DNA of 64,000 nucleotides from Flavobacteriaceae bacterium UBA1903 (GTDB lineage Bacteria > Bacteroidota > Bacteroidia > Flavobacteriales > Flavobacteriaceae). The DNA lies in NCBI GenBank assembly GCA_002337605.1, contig DDGL01000010.1, positions 1-64,000 on the forward strand, in the 5' to 3' direction. The notes under the pieces are model-generated. The model was not told the origin of the DNA and did no database searches. It saw only the letters and a program-made list of their open reading frames with translations. A program made the translations under genes and the position numbers. This document shows, piece by piece, positions 9,537 to 19,045 of the stretch (positions are counted from its first letter, which is position 1; every line of letters starts with the position of its first letter).

Positions 9537-10226
9537 TTAAAAATTAGGACTGTGGTTCGATTTCTCGTAGAAGTCGTTTAGCACCTCCAGTACTTCATCT
9601 TCTGTATCTACAATGTGCACCAGATCTAAATCTTCTTTGCTAATATTGTTATTGGCTGTTAATAATGTGCTGGTAACCCAATCCCAGAGCCCACCCCAAA
9701 ACTCCTTGTCGACCAGAATTATAGGAAACTTATCAATTTTATGAGTCTGAATTAATGTCAAGGCTTCAAAAAACTCGTCTAAGGTTCCAAACCCTCCCGG
9801 CATTACTACAAACCCTTGTGAGTATTTTACGAACATTACTTTCCGAACAAAGAAGTAATCAAAATCTATGCTTTTATCGCTATCAATATACGGATTATCG
9901 TGTTGTTCAAAAGGAAGCGTGATGTTTAGTCCAACTGAGGTTCCTCCTGCCAGATGTGCTCCTTTGTTTCCCGCTTCCATAATCCCTGGTCCACCCCCTG
10001 TTATAACGCCATAGCCGTTTTCAGTTATTTTTTTGGCAATACTCTCTGCTAATTTGTATTTGTCATGATCTGGTTTTGTGCGCGCCGAACCGAATATAGA
10101 AACGCACGGTCCAATACGGCTCATTTTTTCATATCCGTTCACAAACTCTCCCATGATCTTGAAGATTGCCCAGGAGTCGTTTGTTTTTACTGCATTCCAG
10201 TTTTTATTTTGTGTTTCTTTTCGCAT
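9537..10226 (-). CDS. LOG-family protein (TIGR00730-like nucleotide phosphoribohydrolase)
   Basis: A 229-aa Rossmann-fold protein of the Lonely Guy/lysine-decarboxylase-like family. The family hydrolyses nucleoside 5'-monophosphates (such as AMP or cytokinin ribotides) to base and ribose 5-phosphate. Visible hallmarks are SIFGSART near residue 44, the nucleotide-binding GVITGGGPGIME near residue 75 and the catalytic PGGFGTLDEFFE near residue 143. The N-terminal 40 residues are an extension found in the larger LOG subgroup. It lies just upstream of the nuclease gene on the same strand, 20 bp apart, so the two could share a transcript. A metabolic clean-up or nucleotide-salvage role is inferred; physiological substrate unknown. 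Confidence 0.9.
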   Translation of the reverse strand: MRKETQNKNWNAVKTNDSWAIFKIMGEFVNGYEKMSRIGPCVSIFGSARTKPDHDKYKLAESIAKKITENGYGVITGGGPGIMEAGNKGAHLAGGTSVGLNITLPFEQHDNPYIDSDKSIDFDYFFVRKVMFVKYSQGFVVMPGGFGTLDEFFEALTLIQTHKIDKFPIILVDKEFWGGLWDWVTSTLLTANNNISKEDLDLVHIVDTEDEVLEVLNDFYEKSNHSPNF

Positions 10227-10336
10227 TGCTTTGTTTGTAGATTGTAGAGAGAAGTTGGTAGAGAGTAGTTGGTCGATAATTAAAAATTACCATTCATCTT
10301 CTTTGCTCTTTGTACTTTTCTCTTTGTTCTTCTGTT

Positions 10337-13168
10337 TCAATGTAACTCTTTTTTAAGAAAATCTGCAGTGAAACCTTTGTTGTTTGCTATAATTTCTTCC
10401 GGAGTACCTACGGCCATTACTTTTCCTCCTTTTTTCCCACCTTCGGGACCAATGTCTATGATATAGTCAACCGTTTTAATTACATCCAGGTTGTGCTCAA
10501 TGATCACGACTGTATTTCCTTTGGCAACAAGTTTATTCAGCACTAAGAGCAGGACACGAATATCTTCAAAATGAAGGCCGGTAGTAGGCTCGTCCAGTAT
10601 GTAGAAGGTGTTTCCGGTGTCTCTTTTTGAAAGTTCCGTAGCGAGTTTAATTCGTTGTGCTTCACCACCAGAGAGTGTTGTAGATTGTTGTCCTAAGGTA
10701 ATATAGCCCAGTCCAACATCCTGAATGGTCTTTAGTTTTCGGTATATCTTCGGAATGTTCTCAAAAAAGGGAACGGCTTCATTAATGGTCATTTCCAGCA
10801 CATCGTAAATAGAATTTCCTTTGTATCTAATTTCCAGGGTTTCTCGGTTGAAGCGTTTTCCTTGGCAGGTTTCACACTCTACATATACATCCGGGAGGAA
10901 ATTCATTTCAATAACGCGCAAGCCACCACCTTTACATGCTTCACATCTTCCACCTTTTACATTAAAGCTGAAACGTCCTGGCTTGTAGCCACGAATCATT
11001 GCTTCAGGAATCTTGGCAAAAAGGCTTCGTATTTCAGAAAAAACACCTGTATAGGTCGCAGGGTTACTTCGTGGAGTTCTACCAATGGGCGACTGGTTAA
11101 TATCGATTACTTTATCAATATGTTTTAGCCCGATAATTTTTTTGTAGGGCATTGGTTTTTTTACCCCGTTGAAAAAATGCGCATTTAAAATAGGGTAGAG
11201 GGTTTCGTTGATCAGGGTAGATTTCCCACTTCCTGAAACACCCGTAATACCCACCATAGTTCCCAGCGGAATGGTAATGCTTACGTTTTTTAAGTTGTTT
11301 CCTGTAGCTCCCGTGAGCGTTAAAAACTCTCCGTTGCCTTCTCTTCGTTTCTTTGGGATGGCAATTTCCTTGGTTCCGTTTAAGTAAGCTGCAGTAAGCG
11401 TGTGGTGCTTTAAAATTTCAGCAGGGGTACCTTCACTCACAATTTCACCTCCGTGTCTTCCGGCTGCCGGACCAATATCTATCACGTGGTCTGCCTGTTC
11501 GATCATATCCTTATCGTGTTCCACCACAATCACAGAATTCCCGATATCGCGAAGTGAAATCAACGACTTTATCAACTTCTCATTGTCACGTTGGTGTAGA
11601 CCAATACTGGGCTCATCCAGAATATAAAGTACCCCAACCAACTGTGACCCAATTTGTGTTGCCAGTCGAATACGCTGCGCTTCACCGCCCGAAAGAGACT
11701 TGGAACTTCTGCCCAATGCCAGATACGTTAACCCTACATCTACCAGAAACTGAAGTCGTGCCCGTACCTCTTTTAATATTTCTGAAGCTATTTTTAACTG
11801 TGTTTCTCCTAGATCTTTTTCAATGTCCTTAAACCATTCTGCCAGCTCGATCACGTCCATCTGGGCAAGCTCTGCGATGTTTTTGTCATTCACTTTAAAG
11901 TAAAGTGATTCCTTTCTAAGTCTGGAGCCACCGCACTCCGGGCAGTCTACTTTGTCCATATATTCCTTCGCCCAGCGTTCCAGAGATTTAGACTCTCCGG
12001 CTTCAAAGGTATTCTGAAGGAAGGTTGCTACACCCTCAAATTCAATTTTGTAGTTTCGGGTAATGCCCAATGTTTTAGATTCCACGTCAAATTTCTCGTG
12101 ACCTCCATTAAAGATCATTTCTTTTGCAACAGCGGGGATGTCTTTAAAAGCATCGGTTAATTTAAAATCGAAGCGATGGGCAATCAATTCCAGTTGCTTA
12201 AAGATCCAGTTGCTTTTCTGGGGGCCGTGGGGAGCCAGAGCGCCTTGTTTTATAGAAAGCGTGTCGTCCGGAACTACCTTTTTTAGGTTTACTTCGTGTA
12301 GTTTTCCAAGACCTCTGCAATGTGGGCACATTCCTTTAGGAGAGTTAAAGGAGAAGTTGTTGGGCTCCGGATTAGGATATGAAATCCCAGAAGTGGGACA
12401 CATAAGCGAGCGGCTAAAAAAGCGGACTTCATTGGTTTCGTTGTCCAGCACCATAAGGACATCGTCCCCGTGATACATTGCTGTAATGATCGTTTCTGAA
12501 AGACGTTTGTCGTTATCAATTTCTTCGCTAATGACCAGTCTGTCTACTACTATTTCAATATCGTGCGTTTTGTAGCGGTCAATTCGCATGCCTTTAATAA
12601 TATCCAGTACTTCACCGTCTACACGAACTTTTAAAAAACCCTGCTTGGCAATATTCTCGAATAGTTCGCGGTAGTGTCCTTTTCGGGAACGTACCACAGG
12701 GGCTAAAATGCTTACTTTTTTGCCTTTAAACTCTTCAATGATAAGGTTTTTGATCTGCTCGTCGCTATAACTTACCATTTTCTGGCCGGTATTGTAGCTG
12801 TACGCATCACTGGCACGAGCATACAACAGACGCAGGAAATCGTAAATTTCGGTAATGGTACCCACGGTGGAACGCGGACTTTTACTCGTAGTTTTTTGTT
12901 CAATGGCGATCACGGGGGAGAGGCCTTCAATTTTATCTACATCTGGCCGTTCCAGACTGCCTAAAAACTGACGTGCGTAGGCAGAAAAAGTTTCAATATA
13001 GCGGCGTTGCCCTTCGGCATAAATGGTATCGAAGGCTAAGGAAGATTTTCCACTGCCCGAAAGCCCCGTAATTACTACCAATTTCTCTCTTGGTATGGTA
13101 ACATCTATGTCTTTTAAGTTATGGACACGAGCCCCGTAAACCTCAATACAATCGTCATTTTTTGCCAT
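10337..13168 (-). CDS. uvrA: Excinuclease ABC subunit A
   Basis: Damage-recognition ATPase of nucleotide-excision repair, 943 aa, the usual UvrA length. Two ABC modules are present: Walker A GLSGSGKSS near residue 35 and GVSGSGKST in the second half, with signature motifs SLSGGEAQRIRLA and TLSGGEAQRIKLA. Zinc-binding Cys pairs are visible as CPHCRGLG (first half) and CEACKGGG with CETCQGKR (second half). I chose ATG at 13168; a TTG three codons upstream is less likely. A TACCTTTG motif lies only six bases ahead of the ATG, so the message may have almost no leader. The 110-bp spacer after the gene holds only low-complexity CTTTG-rich DNA. Confidence 0.97.
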   Translation of the reverse strand: MAKNDDCIEVYGARVHNLKDIDVTIPREKLVVITGLSGSGKSSLAFDTIYAEGQRRYIETFSAYARQFLGSLERPDVDKIEGLSPVIAIEQKTTSKSPRSTVGTITEIYDFLRLLYARASDAYSYNTGQKMVSYSDEQIKNLIIEEFKGKKVSILAPVVRSRKGHYRELFENIAKQGFLKVRVDGEVLDIIKGMRIDRYKTHDIEIVVDRLVISEEIDNDKRLSETIITAMYHGDDVLMVLDNETNEVRFFSRSLMCPTSGISYPNPEPNNFSFNSPKGMCPHCRGLGKLHEVNLKKVVPDDTLSIKQGALAPHGPQKSNWIFKQLELIAHRFDFKLTDAFKDIPAVAKEMIFNGGHEKFDVESKTLGITRNYKIEFEGVATFLQNTFEAGESKSLERWAKEYMDKVDCPECGGSRLRKESLYFKVNDKNIAELAQMDVIELAEWFKDIEKDLGETQLKIASEILKEVRARLQFLVDVGLTYLALGRSSKSLSGGEAQRIRLATQIGSQLVGVLYILDEPSIGLHQRDNEKLIKSLISLRDIGNSVIVVEHDKDMIEQADHVIDIGPAAGRHGGEIVSEGTPAEILKHHTLTAAYLNGTKEIAIPKKRREGNGEFLTLTGATGNNLKNVSITIPLGTMVGITGVSGSGKSTLINETLYPILNAHFFNGVKKPMPYKKIIGLKHIDKVIDINQSPIGRTPRSNPATYTGVFSEIRSLFAKIPEAMIRGYKPGRFSFNVKGGRCEACKGGGLRVIEMNFLPDVYVECETCQGKRFNRETLEIRYKGNSIYDVLEMTINEAVPFFENIPKIYRKLKTIQDVGLGYITLGQQSTTLSGGEAQRIKLATELSKRDTGNTFYILDEPTTGLHFEDIRVLLLVLNKLVAKGNTVVIIEHNLDVIKTVDYIIDIGPEGGKKGGKVMAVGTPEEIIANNKGFTADFLKKELH

Positions 13169-13174
13169 AGTTTG

Positions 13175-13182
13175 CAAAGGTA
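13175..13182 (-). promoter_or_regulatory. Possible -7 element upstream of uvrA
   Basis: TACCTTTG on the minus strand matches TAnnTTTG, six bases before the uvrA ATG. No TTG -33 element is found at the usual distance, so this rests on the -7 box alone. If used, the transcript would be close to leaderless. Confidence 0.4.
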
Positions 13183-13256
13183 CTTAATTGAATTGAAAAT
13201 AGGTAGCTAGGGTTTGGTGTGTTGTTTGAAATTTAACGTTTAATTTTTTTTGAACC

Positions 13257-13607
13257 CTACAAGGCTTCATGGATTTCTTTTTCAGAAGTATTTCCGGCTA
13301 TAATCACACTTTTTGTTTCATTTTCAGTGCTGAGTTTGAAATCGCTTAGGCTTCCGTAATAATCTCTAATGAGTGAAACAACTTTTACTACAGCAGTTTT
13401 TTCCCCTTGTAATGTGAGTTTTTCCTCCTTGTTGAACATCTGTATCGTAAGCTGAAGATTTACACATTCTATTTTTGAAGTATAGGATACCTCCTGATTA
13501 TTCAATACCGCAAATTTGAAATTGATTTCAGCCGCTGTCAATATTTTTTTTAGAGTGACTTCAGAAAATTTTATTTCAGGACGTTGACTTTGTAAGTTGT
13601 AGATCAT
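13257..13607 (-). CDS. Hypothetical protein, 116 aa
   Basis: No family recognised. The protein is soluble with no signal peptide. It is predicted mainly alpha/beta, with a basic N-terminal third (MIYNLQSQRPEIKF) and an acidic C-terminus. It starts at ATG 13607 with a clean stop and normal codon use for the region, and no other frame competes convincingly here. It sits between uvrA and a membrane protein, all on the minus strand but separated by about 90 bp on each side. Confidence 0.6.
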   Translation of the reverse strand: MIYNLQSQRPEIKFSEVTLKKILTAAEINFKFAVLNNQEVSYTSKIECVNLQLTIQMFNKEEKLTLQGEKTAVVKVVSLIRDYYGSLSDFKLSTENETKSVIIAGNTSEKEIHEAL

Positions 13608-13705
13608 TGATTCTTCCGCATTTTAAATGATAGTACCGTAAAGTTATTCAACAAAATTGAAATTGCAGGCAGGAATAAGCGGGTTAGCTAAAATTTAACT
13701 TTCAG

Positions 13706-14719
13706 CTAGCTGGAAATCTCCCGGTTTAAAAACTGATAAAATGTAGTAGCAATAAAGAAGATGGTGCTTACTACAAATGAAATACTAATTATTAATGTAA
13801 TAACAGGAAGGCTAAACAATAAAAAGAAAAGTGGCAATAGTACGCCAAAAACGACCATGGCCAAGAAAATAGCATACAAATACCGCATCATGGAAGGCAG
13901 GCCTTTTCCGGCATTATCCTGAAACTGAAACAATTTTGGAATAACTTCCTTGTTCATATATTCTCCCAGACGAGACAGAAATACTTCGTTAAATGAAGAA
14001 TCTTCAAAGTGCTGACTATCGATTGAATTGGCCAGGAGCATAATTTTCTCCTGATGTCTTTCAAAGACAGCTTCCAGGTCCAGTGCTTCTTTAAAAATAC
14101 CGTATTTATACCCAAAATAATACCAGAGGCCGGAGCCACATTTATGCTCTAACCATTTAGCAACAATGTCTTTAGAATAGGAGGAAGGGTAGACAATGTT
14201 CTCAGGAATTCGTTTGTCGTTAGGTTTTGTCATCAACATCGATTTCATCTCCAGATAGAGGTTTTCGGTATCCTCAAAGCTGTTGTTTTCCTGAAGAAAT
14301 TCTATAGCGAGCTTGGACTTTCCTTTATAAAATTCCTTTACTTCGAAGAAGGTAAGACCTTCAAACTCATCGTCTATATACTCCTTGAGACCAGGTAACC
14401 ACATTTTAGAACGGTAGAGCAGGTCTATGATATTTCTGAAATGATGCATTTTTTGAGTAATGCTACTCAAGTGATCCACGGCTGCATTTTTCACAGCTTT
14501 TAAACGCATTGTAGCACTTGCTAAATACACCATGAGCAAGGCAGCCGTAATCCCGCTAATTCCAATAAAAATTGTGGCTAAGCCTGAAAGTTGACCAATA
14601 AATTCTGGAGAAGTAGTAGCTTTTTGTCTTAATAAAAAAATAAGAGCAATACAGAGAACGCCGCTAAATACCAGGGGTATCACAGCATATACATCTTGTA
14701 CGAGTGCCTTTTTCTTCAT
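13706..14719 (-). CDS. Hypothetical four-TM membrane protein, 337 aa
   Basis: Two transmembrane helices near the N-terminus (about residues 12-32 and 44-68), a soluble, Lys/Glu-rich middle of about 200 residues, and two more helices near the C-terminus (about 278-300 and 303-328). The central part contains helical segments (LYRSKMWLPGLKEYIDDEFEG, split around Pro) and no enzymatic motif I recognise. Both termini should lie on the same side, with the large central domain probably cytoplasmic. It is flanked by about 100 and 260 bp of spacer, so it is likely transcribed alone. The 14720-14979 spacer holds nothing clear. Confidence 0.7.
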   Translation of the reverse strand: MKKKALVQDVYAVIPLVFSGVLCIALIFLLRQKATTSPEFIGQLSGLATIFIGISGITAALLMVYLASATMRLKAVKNAAVDHLSSITQKMHHFRNIIDLLYRSKMWLPGLKEYIDDEFEGLTFFEVKEFYKGKSKLAIEFLQENNSFEDTENLYLEMKSMLMTKPNDKRIPENIVYPSSYSKDIVAKWLEHKCGSGLWYYFGYKYGIFKEALDLEAVFERHQEKIMLLANSIDSQHFEDSSFNEVFLSRLGEYMNKEVIPKLFQFQDNAGKGLPSMMRYLYAIFLAMVVFGVLLPLFFLLFSLPVITLIISISFVVSTIFFIATTFYQFLNREISS

Positions 14720-14979
14720 GTAACATAAGCTGCGCAGTTGGGGGAACTGCTTTTGGCTACACCTGTTTTAATACTTTATGGTCGACTGTGTATTCTCTTG
14801 CACAAGTTAGATTCATACTTGACACCAAGAGCCACAAAACAAAAAGGGTTTTTAAACAAGTGTAAGCTGTAATTACATCAAAAATAGTGTTTTCAGAACA
14901 GGTTTGTAGTAATTTACTTACATTTCGATGTGAGGTAAATTTTAATCGGTAAACAGCACAAAAGTTTCTTGTTTCTCTT

Positions 14980-16698
14980 TTAATATCCTTTTGCAGTATC
15001 ATCTCCGCGAGGGTCTGCACCTCCTTCCAGTTTTCCATCTGGTAATACCAGAATGGCATCTACTTTGCCAATAATAGGGTCAACTTGCGTGTTTTCCGGG
15101 TATCCTTTCCGGGCAAGTTTTTCTTTTAATTCTGAAGAAAACCTGCCTTTTTCGTATCGGATAGCATCGGGTAACCACTGGTGATGAAACCGAGGCACAT
15201 TTACGGCTTCCTGCATATTCATTTCAAATTCATGGACATTTAAAATTGTCTGTGCTACCGAGGTAATTATAGTAGCCCCTCCAGGCGTTCCCACGACCAT
15301 CCAGAGTTTTCCGTCACGCTCTACAATGGTAGGGGTCATAGAGCTTAACATACGTTTATGAGGTTCAATAGCATTTGCTTCTCCGCCAACAAGCCCATAA
15401 ATATTTGGTACCCCGGGTTTTGCGCTAAAATCGTCCATTTCATTGTTTAAAAAGAACCCCAGCTCCTTCACAAATAATTTTGAACCATATCCGGAATTAA
15501 GCGTCGTGGTAGCCGAAACGGCATTTCCAAAAGCATCTACAATAGAATAGTGGGTGGTTTCTTCACTTTCATATCCCTGGATGTTTCCGTAGCCAATAGT
15601 ATTTGAACTGGTTGCTTTTTCAAGACTGAAATCTTTCATTCGATCTTTTAAATAGGCATCAGAAAGCAAGGAATCTACAGGAATATCCACAAAATCCGGG
15701 TCGCCCAGATAGTAACTTCTATCTGCATACGCACGCCGTTCTGCTTCGGTTACGGTCTGAATGTACTCCATCGAATTATGTCCATACTCACTTAGGGGAA
15801 ATGGTTCTACCATTTTTAAAATTTGCCCAAGTGCTACGCCACCACTGGAAGGAGGTGCCATAGAAATTACCTTTAAATCTTTGTAGTTGAAAACAATGGG
15901 TTCTCTAAATTCAGCTTCATAGGCTTCTAAATCCTCCAGGGTAATAATTCCCCCGCGTTGTTGGATAAAACTCACCAGCTTTTCACCCAGCGTTTTTCCA
16001 TAAAATGCTGTAATTCCTTCATCTGAAATGGCCTGAAGTGTGTTTGCCAACGCCTCGTTTTGAAACCTATCGCCAGGGGCATATTGTTGTGTGACAATAG
16101 AACTTTCTCCACTCACTTTTTCAAAAACCGGAGCGTAATGGTTAAAGCGTTCGGCTTGTGATGGGGTCATTACAAATCCCTTTTTTGCCAATGCAATAAC
16201 AGGTTCTAAAATGATCTCCATAGGCAGGGAACCCAGTTTTTCATGGACGGCGAACATGCCGGCTACAGTCCCCGGAATACCCACCGCCAGACTTCCTTGT
16301 TTGCTTTTTTTGGCTTGATACACTCCATTGGTATCCAGATACATGTCGCGTGATGCTTTTTTGGGTGCCTTTTCCCGATAGTCGAAACCTCCTAATTCGC
16401 CATATTGGGTGCGATACACCATAAATCCGCCGCCACCAAGATTCCCTGCGTAAGGATATACAACCGCTAAGGCCATTTCGGTGGCTATCATTGCATCGAA
16501 GGCATTTCCGCCATTTTGTAAAATTTCTACTCCAATTTTTGAGGCTTCTTCCCGTGCCGAAACGACCATGGCTTTTTCGGTGATCAAGCCTACTTTTGGA
16601 AGGGATTCAGAGATCGTAGCTTCAGAGGGCTGCGGACCTTCTTTACACTGAAGAAAAAGAACTGAAAAGAGCAGTATGGGGAGTAGTCTTAGGTTCAT
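14980..16698 (-). CDS. ggt: Gamma-glutamyltransferase, lipoprotein form
   Basis: Processes glutathione and other gamma-glutamyl compounds by hydrolysis or transpeptidation; 572 aa, standard for the family. The leader ends in FLQC, a lipobox, so the protein is probably a periplasmic or surface lipoprotein rather than freely secreted. The proenzyme self-cleaves before the Thr of the TTHYSIVD motif near residue 385, giving the large and small subunits. Substrate-pocket motifs GNLGGGGF near residue 90 and GTPGGATI in the small subunit are present. It overlaps acpH by four bases (16695-16698), so the two are translationally coupled. Confidence 0.93.
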   Translation of the reverse strand: MNLRLLPILLFSVLFLQCKEGPQPSEATISESLPKVGLITEKAMVVSAREEASKIGVEILQNGGNAFDAMIATEMALAVVYPYAGNLGGGGFMVYRTQYGELGGFDYREKAPKKASRDMYLDTNGVYQAKKSKQGSLAVGIPGTVAGMFAVHEKLGSLPMEIILEPVIALAKKGFVMTPSQAERFNHYAPVFEKVSGESSIVTQQYAPGDRFQNEALANTLQAISDEGITAFYGKTLGEKLVSFIQQRGGIITLEDLEAYEAEFREPIVFNYKDLKVISMAPPSSGGVALGQILKMVEPFPLSEYGHNSMEYIQTVTEAERRAYADRSYYLGDPDFVDIPVDSLLSDAYLKDRMKDFSLEKATSSNTIGYGNIQGYESEETTHYSIVDAFGNAVSATTTLNSGYGSKLFVKELGFFLNNEMDDFSAKPGVPNIYGLVGGEANAIEPHKRMLSSMTPTIVERDGKLWMVVGTPGGATIITSVAQTILNVHEFEMNMQEAVNVPRFHHQWLPDAIRYEKGRFSSELKEKLARKGYPENTQVDPIIGKVDAILVLPDGKLEGGADPRGDDTAKGY

Positions 16699-17279
16699 AA
16701 TTCTGAAAGTTTTTGTTGTGAGGCAGGGATCAATTCAGCAAAAAAGGAGGTGAATTCGGTTTCAAATTCGGTATAAAACTCTTCCAGTTCCAGCACGGCA
16801 AAATTCATTTTCGCACGGTTCTTTGTGCGGTGGTTCATTTGCGTAAGGATGGTGCTAATTCCTTTAATACTGGCGTAACTAAGCAACCAGTTATCTGAAA
16901 TCATATACGGCATCATACGCTGGATTCTTGTGGGTAGTATTTCAAAATTAGTGCGAAGCATTTCATAGAAATCGTCTACATATGCATCCAGAGGTTGCGG
17001 ATGGTAATCGTTCCAGTTCTTCGCTAAAAAATGATCGTACAAAATATCTACAATCACGCCGCTGTAATGACTGTAGTTTTTGTGAAGTCTTGCTGTGCTT
17101 TGTCTCACTATAGGATGGCTGTCTGTATAACTGTCGATAAAGCGATGCAGTAAAATGCCTTTCTGAATTTTGGAAGGATACTTCTGGTAGCGCTTTCCTT
17201 TAATTCCATCGGCTATAAAGTTACCAATGGTGATGCCTTCGTCTTCACCAGAGAGGTAGATGTGTGCTAGAAAATTCAT
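16695..17279 (-). CDS. acpH: Acyl carrier protein phosphodiesterase
   Basis: Removes the 4'-phosphopantetheine arm from holo-ACP. The 194-aa length fits AcpH. The family start MNFLAHIYLS is intact, followed by GNFIADGIKG near residue 20 and HRFIDSYTDSHP near residue 45, the conserved His/Asp cluster expected of this HD-like hydrolase family. The later IVDILYDHFLAKNW motif near residue 75 is also typical. The gene is divergent from glmM, and its stop overlaps the ggt start. Confidence 0.9.
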   Translation of the reverse strand: MNFLAHIYLSGEDEGITIGNFIADGIKGKRYQKYPSKIQKGILLHRFIDSYTDSHPIVRQSTARLHKNYSHYSGVIVDILYDHFLAKNWNDYHPQPLDAYVDDFYEMLRTNFEILPTRIQRMMPYMISDNWLLSYASIKGISTILTQMNHRTKNRAKMNFAVLELEEFYTEFETEFTSFFAELIPASQQKLSEL

Positions 17280-17323
17280 TCGTACAATTTACAAAATTGC
17301 CTAACACTTTTATTCATATAAAG

Positions 17324-17331
17324 TATCTTTG
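17324..17331 (+). promoter_or_regulatory. Probable -7 element for glmM
   Basis: TATCTTTG matches TAnnTTTG. A TTG lies at 17297-17299, 24 nt upstream, somewhat longer than the usual spacer. It is followed by GC, as in other promoters here. The site lies about 155 bp before the glmM start, leaving a long leader with no evident riboswitch. Confidence 0.45.
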
Positions 17332-17486
17332 CGATTAAGTTGGCAGTTGGTAGCAGCTAACCGGCAGTTATGTCAGGTTCACAAAAAACCACAACGCCGG
17401 ATTTCATTGCAGCCACAGGGACAATTTATAAATTTAAGTGACCCAGTATTGCTATCTAATTTAATTCAACAATAAGAAAATTTACT

Positions 17487-18875
17487 ATGACCTTAATAAA
17501 ATCTATTTCTGGAATTCGTGGTACCATTGGAGGTGCACAAGGAGAAAATTTAACACCTATAGACGCGGTAATGTATGCTGCTTCTTACGGAACCTGGGTA
17601 AAACAACAGCGAAATAAGGAAGCGTATAAGGTAGTTGTAGGGCGGGATGCCCGGATTAGTGGTGAAATGGTGCAGCAATTGGTCATGAACACACTTGTAG
17701 GAATGGGAATTCACGTGGTAGATCTTGGACTTTCCACCACACCAACCGTTGAAATGGCCGTGCCTATGGAGCACGCAGATGGTGGCATTATTCTCACGGC
17801 AAGCCATAATCCTAAGCAATGGAATGCTTTAAAATTACTAAACAACAAAGGTGAGTTTTTAAATGCCGAAGCCGGACAAGAAATATTGAATATAGCCGAA
17901 GGTGGCGCCATATCTTTTGCCGATGTAGATTCGCTTGGAAAAATTACGATTAACGATGCGTACATAGATTTACATATTGATGAAATTTTAGAATTGCCGT
18001 TGGTACATGTTTCCGCTATAAAAAAAGCGGGCTTTAAGGTGGTGGTAGATGCCGTAAATAGTACGGGTGGAATTGCAGTTCCTTTGTTGTTGGAGGCTTT
18101 AGGCGTACACCCTGTAAAGTTGTATTGTGATCCCACAGGGCATTTTCCTCATAACCCTGAGCCGTTAAAAGAACACCTGGGCGATCTAATGGAACTGGTA
18201 ACAAAGGAACATGCCGATTTCGGTCTTGTGGTAGATCCGGATGTAGACAGACTCGCTTTTGTAGATGAAAAAGGCGAGATGTTTGGGGAAGAATATACCC
18301 TGGTAGCGGTTGCAGATTATATTCTGCGGAACAAACCAGGAACCACTGTTAGTAATATGTCCTCCTCAAGAGCATTACGTGACATCACCGAAAAGCACGG
18401 TGGAACCTATACAGCAAGTGCCGTTGGTGAAGTAAACGTGGTACAACAAATGAAAGACACCAAAGCAGTGATTGGTGGCGAAGGAAACGGCGGAATTATA
18501 TATCCGGAATTGCACTACGGAAGAGATAGCTTGGTAGGAATTGCCTTATTCCTAAGCCACTTAGCCGAAGAAAAAATAGCTGTAAGCGAGCTAAGAAAGC
18601 AATACACCAGCTACTTTATGAGCAAAAAGAAAATTGAATTAACGCCACAGCTAGACGTTGATAAAATCCTGAAAGAAATTGAAGCCCGGTATAGCGGTGA
18701 AGAAATTAATACGCTGGACGGCGTAAAAATAGATTTTGCAGAAAATTGGGTACACCTACGTAAATCCAACACCGAACCAATCATTAGAATTTATACCGAA
18801 GCCAAAAGCCAGAAAGAAGCAGACGCGCTTGCAGATAAATTTATTGCAGAGTTGCGGGAGATTTCTGGTTCCTGA
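17487..18875 (+). CDS. glmM: Phosphoglucosamine mutase (phosphohexomutase)
   Basis: Interconverts glucosamine 6-phosphate and glucosamine 1-phosphate on the way to UDP-GlcNAc, the precursor of peptidoglycan, lipid A and the glycans made later in this window. The 462-aa protein shows the four-domain phosphohexomutase plan: SGIRGTIGG at the N-terminus, the phosphoserine loop TASHNPKQWN near residue 100, the metal loop DPDVDRLAF near residue 246, a sugar-binding GEGNGG near residue 330, and the phosphate-binding KSNTEPIIRIY near the C-terminus. It lacks the longer insertions of phosphoglucomutases. A phosphomannomutase activity cannot be excluded from sequence alone. Transcribed alone, divergent from acpH. 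Confidence 0.88.
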   Translation: MTLIKSISGIRGTIGGAQGENLTPIDAVMYAASYGTWVKQQRNKEAYKVVVGRDARISGEMVQQLVMNTLVGMGIHVVDLGLSTTPTVEMAVPMEHADGGIILTASHNPKQWNALKLLNNKGEFLNAEAGQEILNIAEGGAISFADVDSLGKITINDAYIDLHIDEILELPLVHVSAIKKAGFKVVVDAVNSTGGIAVPLLLEALGVHPVKLYCDPTGHFPHNPEPLKEHLGDLMELVTKEHADFGLVVDPDVDRLAFVDEKGEMFGEEYTLVAVADYILRNKPGTTVSNMSSSRALRDITEKHGGTYTASAVGEVNVVQQMKDTKAVIGGEGNGGIIYPELHYGRDSLVGIALFLSHLAEEKIAVSELRKQYTSYFMSKKKIELTPQLDVDKILKEIEARYSGEEINTLDGVKIDFAENWVHLRKSNTEPIIRIYTEAKSQKEADALADKFIAELREISGS

Positions 18876-18948
18876 TCTCTGGTTCCTGGTTTCAAATTCA
18901 ACATTTAAAACTTCAGGATTGATGTGTTTTTGTAGCATGTATCTAATT

Positions 18949-18987
18949 TTCCACGCACCCTAGAGCGAAAGCTACTAGCACGTGGAA
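18949..18987. other. Long imperfect hairpin with GAAA loop
   Basis: Outer arms TTCCACG (18949-18955) and CGTGGAA (18981-18987) enclose an inner stem, CTAG-AGC against GCTACTAG, closed by the tetraloop GAAA. No T-run follows on either strand, so it is not a standard terminator. It lies between two convergent genes. It could be a REP-like element or an RNA structure that protects 3' ends. The rest of the 18876-19045 spacer shows only a short duplicated TCTGGTTCCTG phrase just after glmM. Confidence 0.45.
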
Positions 18988-19045
18988 TAAGCGTAAAATT
19001 TAGGAGGTTTTATTGAGACCAGCTTACTAATTCACCAATCCACCA

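Noticed and set aside
10230..10336. Tandem repeat or small RNA before the LOG-family gene
   Set aside because: Only loose AGAGAGAAGTTGG and CTTTG-type low complexity is seen, without a regular unit or stable fold.
13200..13256. Terminator between gene 13257 and uvrA
   Set aside because: The AGGGTT/AACCCT arms are separated by a long loop and pair weakly.
14757..15059. A 100-codon minus-strand frame after the membrane-protein gene
   Set aside because: It overlaps the 3' end of ggt in another frame, has no start or family features, and its composition looks non-coding.
17340..17486. Riboswitch or ribozyme in the glmM leader (glmS-type)
   Set aside because: No conserved core could be seen; the leader contains only short GGCAGTTGG-like words.
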